From Gordionus sp. m RMFG-2023 (Eukaryota; Nematomorpha; Gordioida; Chordodea; Parachordodidae): 64,000 nt of DNA. Where the stretch lies: positions 42,013,366 to 42,077,365 of the forward strand of contig NC_088777.1 of the NCBI RefSeq assembly GCF_954871325.1, in the 5' to 3' direction. A program made the position numbers and the translations under genes. The notes beneath the pieces were generated by a model, which saw only the letters and a list, made by a program, of their open reading frames with translations, did no database searches and was not told the origin of the DNA. Numbering within the stretch: the stretch's first letter is position 1; every line of letters starts with the position of its first letter. Positions 61,301 to 64,000 of the stretch are shown here, piece after piece.

Positions 61301-63867
61301 ATATTTTGAAATTCATGTTTAATTCTAATAAAGTGTAAAAAAAGATTTTCGTAAGAATTGACTAAATAAATAAAAAATTGTCATCAAAAATAAATTATAG
61401 GATAATAAAAAATTGTGTATAAAATATATTGAAGGCTATAAAAAGATGTAGATTTCCTATGATATAAGATATAAAAAGAATAGAGTGAAAAACAAATGAA
61501 GTCTAAGAGACTAAAAATTAATAAGGCAATGGTTCTCAACAGTGAGCACAAGGGCAGTAACCTTTTGGTAAACATTTCTATTATCTTTTGGCAGGAAATC
61601 TACTTAAAGGGGTTAAGATTTGGTTATCTTAAAATATTTCATAGAATATAGAATATATGGTATGTATTTCTAGTTTATTAATTATAACAATATTATTAAT
61701 CTATATAATCAAAACTCCGATCAGGTTAGAAATTGGTATCATCAATAATATTTATAAAAACTGTTTCTGAGATTTATAAGATGGTAGGGGGGGGGCCTTA
61801 AACCGAACATATGGGTGATAGAATAAAATGTCCAAATTTATTAATACATTCTTATAACCTCTCCCAAAGAGATAAATTGTCTAGGCATTTGCGCTTCCGG
61901 GTAAATATTCTCCAAATACCACTTGAAAGATTTGCATTTGAGTCTCTCTCTCAATTGAAACCTTTCCGTCAAATCTCCAGCATCTACGGTTAAAGTTGCT
62001 GTAAATTTTTTTTAAATTAAAAACGTTAACCCTTTGGAAATTTATCTCGACTACCCTTCTCTCCTAAATACTTTAAATGGAATGAGAAACTAAAACAAAA
62101 ATTTTTTTGATTTTCAAAACATAACCAAAAACAAAAAATAATTTAAAATTTTGCAAAATATTTTTATTTACAGGGGCTGATTTTGTAGAAGAAACTTTTC
62201 CATTCATCGAGCCACACCTCGGCCGTCCGCCTCTGATTTTTATTGATAACCATGTTGACGCCGCCTGGGAAGGAGTAAGGGCTGGTTTTGCGAAATACGT
62301 GGCCCACTCTTGAACAAGTTACGAGTTCGATGGTACCCCCGCACATCCAGATCTGAATTATAATATAATATACTTATTAGTTACTATTTCAAATATACAT
62401 TTTAATATTTAAAGACCATTGTATTATTTTAAAAAATGGTATAAAATCAAAATTATTTTTTTAAAAAGGGAGGGGGAGGGGGATATGAAAAACATAATTG
62501 AGTCCCTAAAACGGCGCAGTAAGTATAATTATATTAAATATTTCTATCATTGGCGTATTCAGAACCCCCCCCCCCTTCCTCAGCCAAAAAAACTCAGATG
62601 CCGGCTAAAATATTTTTCAAAAATATTATACTGATTCCTACCTCTTATTGTCTAAGTCTCGAGATTTAGCTAATAGATGTCCAAACCTTTCTGCCACCTA
62701 TGAGTAAGACTTTCAGGCTTGCGTAAAATTTTTCTGTATAAAATATGGCTCAAATCAAGCCGTTTAACATTCCTACTGAAGGCATTATTGGGACTTGTGG
62801 AAATTAGGGCAAATGCAGTTGACAATTAAATGTAATTCTTGAGTCAAAAGTAGAGCTTTATGAATTTAATTTTGTCTTCCTCGACCCTCATAAAGATGAG
62901 CCCAATCATTCTAATATTAATATAGGGACTATAAAATAAATGACTTCATCTCTCTTTTGGATTCTTTAATAACTCAAATTAATAAAATGTTTTTGATTAA
63001 TTAGGCAGCACTTACAAATCTTCAAATATTATTACCGCAGAATCCTTCCGAATATATTTTAAATCTTGAGAGAGAAAAAAATAATTGAGGATGTTATAAA
63101 TGAAAGAACATTAAAACATACTTGAGAAGTATGTTGTCAAACGATTTGAACAGATTAACAATATTACTGAGAAATAGTAACCCTGAAAAGAGATTAACTA
63201 TTGTACCTAGAGAGTTGCCAAGCATTTATGAAATCATTTTAAAATTAGCTAAGCTAAATCCATAAAGATTGAATTTTACTTATAAATTAATAATATGCTT
63301 CTTAATTATATATTTCCCCATATTTTAATAATTTTTTTTTCATGAATAATTTGTATATATACAGGCAAAATTTTTAAGAATATTTTTGTACATTAATCTA
63401 TATTTCCAATAATTTTTTTAAAATATAATTTAAATTTATATATCAAATTTGAAATCTAAAAAATACTTTTCTATAAAGATTATAAACATTTAATATTTTA
63501 TCTTTAATTTTTATTTGAATTTGAGTATTAGGAATTTGTTAATACTTTATAGTCAATAGTACTAATAGATTTTTGTAACTTAAGATATTCTTAAATAAGA
63601 ACAAGAATTTAAAAAAATTAATTATCTGTTAGTGGCAAAATGTCCACTGGTAGATGTGGCCAAATGTCTATTGGGGTAAACATAAAGTTATCCAATGTTT
63701 TGTATTTATTTGATATATGGGGTAAGTATAATATTAATAAATTTTTAACTCGAAAAGACATTTCCAAATTTTCGCCTCCCCAAACTTCCATCCCTGAATC
63801 GTAACGACCGATATGATTGAAATATTCTTTGTCGATAGAAAAAAGGCCGCCAGCCATTGTGGGAGAC
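58369..63867 (-). CDS. GALNT: Polypeptide N-acetylgalactosaminyltransferase, 3' portion
   Basis: GalNAc-transferases are Golgi type II membrane enzymes that start mucin-type O-glycosylation by moving GalNAc from UDP-GalNAc to Ser/Thr. Minus-strand exons: 63867-63750, 62352-62172, 61983-61859, 60582-60484, 59109-58975, 58503-58369 (793 nt, about 263 residues, all in phase, ending TAG). They encode [16 protein letters not shown] and [11 protein letters not shown] (Gal/GalNAc-T motif), [26 protein letters not shown]...[18 protein letters not shown], and the ricin-type lectin domain. Lectin repeats alpha (CIDTMGRK...TCHDQGGNQ), beta (VCLQPDDN...LQQWIY) and gamma (GLCATIHV...LQKWQFV) each occupy one phase-0 exon. 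Exon 5 ends at GAG|GTTTAA; reading through would stop at once and lose the gamma repeat, so the splice is favoured. The 5' part, including the DxH region, is beyond the window. Isoform unassignable. Confidence 0.95.
61984..62171. other. Intron of the GalNAc-transferase, no other feature
   Basis: Plain AT-rich intron. The larger introns of this gene (59110-60483, 60583-61858 and 62353-63749) likewise show no recognisable gene. Exceptions are a G9 run at 61787-61795, a C11 run at 62565-62575 and the MITE remnant at 62650-62775. Frames at 59626-59832, 61384-61575, 61811-61993 and 62419-62634 are by-products. Confidence 0.6.
62550..62580. mobile_element. Transposon terminus CATTGGCGTATTCAGAACCCC with C tract
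   Basis: CATTGGCGTATTCAGAA runs straight into an 11-bp C tract. The same type of terminus next to a G or C tract is seen at about 5573 and 52695. The other end was not found. Confidence 0.45.
62650..62775. mobile_element. Truncated MITE, TAGTGTTGTTAAACGG family
   Basis: Interior blocks GATTTAGCTAATAGATGTCC and TTTCTGCCACCTATGAG and the right end GGCTCAAATCAAGCCGTTTA ACATTCCTA identify it. The left terminal repeat is missing, and it abuts the C-tract element upstream. Confidence 0.7.
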
Positions 63868-64000
63868 CTTTGCGTGTATTGATATATTAAATATATATAA
63901 AAAACTAGATATTGATATATATATAGGTATGATTATATTGTCGGAAAATATTAATCTTTTGTAAAAATAACAAATAATTATTTTAAAATTTATAATAAAA

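Overview
The window is a very AT-rich (roughly three quarters A+T by eye), intron-rich animal nuclear sequence. It carries four recognisable protein genes in long, transposon-filled DNA. An ADAMTS-type metalloprotease, ARF6, a mitochondrial 2-oxoglutarate dehydrogenase with vertebrate-like domain order and a GalNAc-transferase with a ricin-type lectin domain mark it as metazoan. A nuclear copy of mitochondrial nad1 reads best with TGA as Trp and AGA as Ser, which fits a bilaterian invertebrate rather than a vertebrate or cnidarian. I cannot name the species.

Layout. 1-4090: hAT transposase remnants, then the 3' part of an ADAMTS-like gene (+; nine phase-consistent exons from 1207 to the stop at 4090). 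4091-9641: intergenic, with a hAT element flanked by a perfect 8-bp target-site duplication (TSD). 9642-20437: complete ARF6 (+; four exons, 175 codons), whose 9.6-kb first intron is packed with hAT elements, MITEs and tandem duplications. 20438-25419: intergenic, with a tRNA-derived SINE candidate and a compound tandem repeat. 25420-56353: complete OGDH (+; 23 exons, all phases consistent, about 1,017 residues, close to the usual family length). Its introns hold at least three large hAT elements, several MITEs, a hairpin minisatellite and a Ty3/Gypsy fossil. 56354-58368: intergenic, with the nad1 NUMT. 58369-63867: the 3' part of a polypeptide GalNAc-transferase (-), from the Gal/GalNAc-T motif through the three lectin repeats to the stop.

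The four genes have no evident functional link: extracellular matrix proteolysis, membrane traffic, the TCA cycle and Golgi O-glycosylation. OGDH and the GalNAc-transferase converge. No operon-like organisation, CRISPR array or rRNA is seen.

The most informative signal outside the genes is the density of hAT-superfamily elements. Eight insertions keep 8-bp TSDs at 7/8 or 8/8 and several more are weaker. At least three terminal-repeat families are present. A second signal is how weak the 5' splice sites are: only 5 of 38 inferred donors have G at +5. I found no clear new defence or biosynthetic system. The best leads are a hAT insertion that duplicated a perfect consensus splice donor inside OGDH intron 22, a MITE family that shares its ends with larger hAT elements, and poly(G)/poly(C) tracts, some of which sit at transposon ends.
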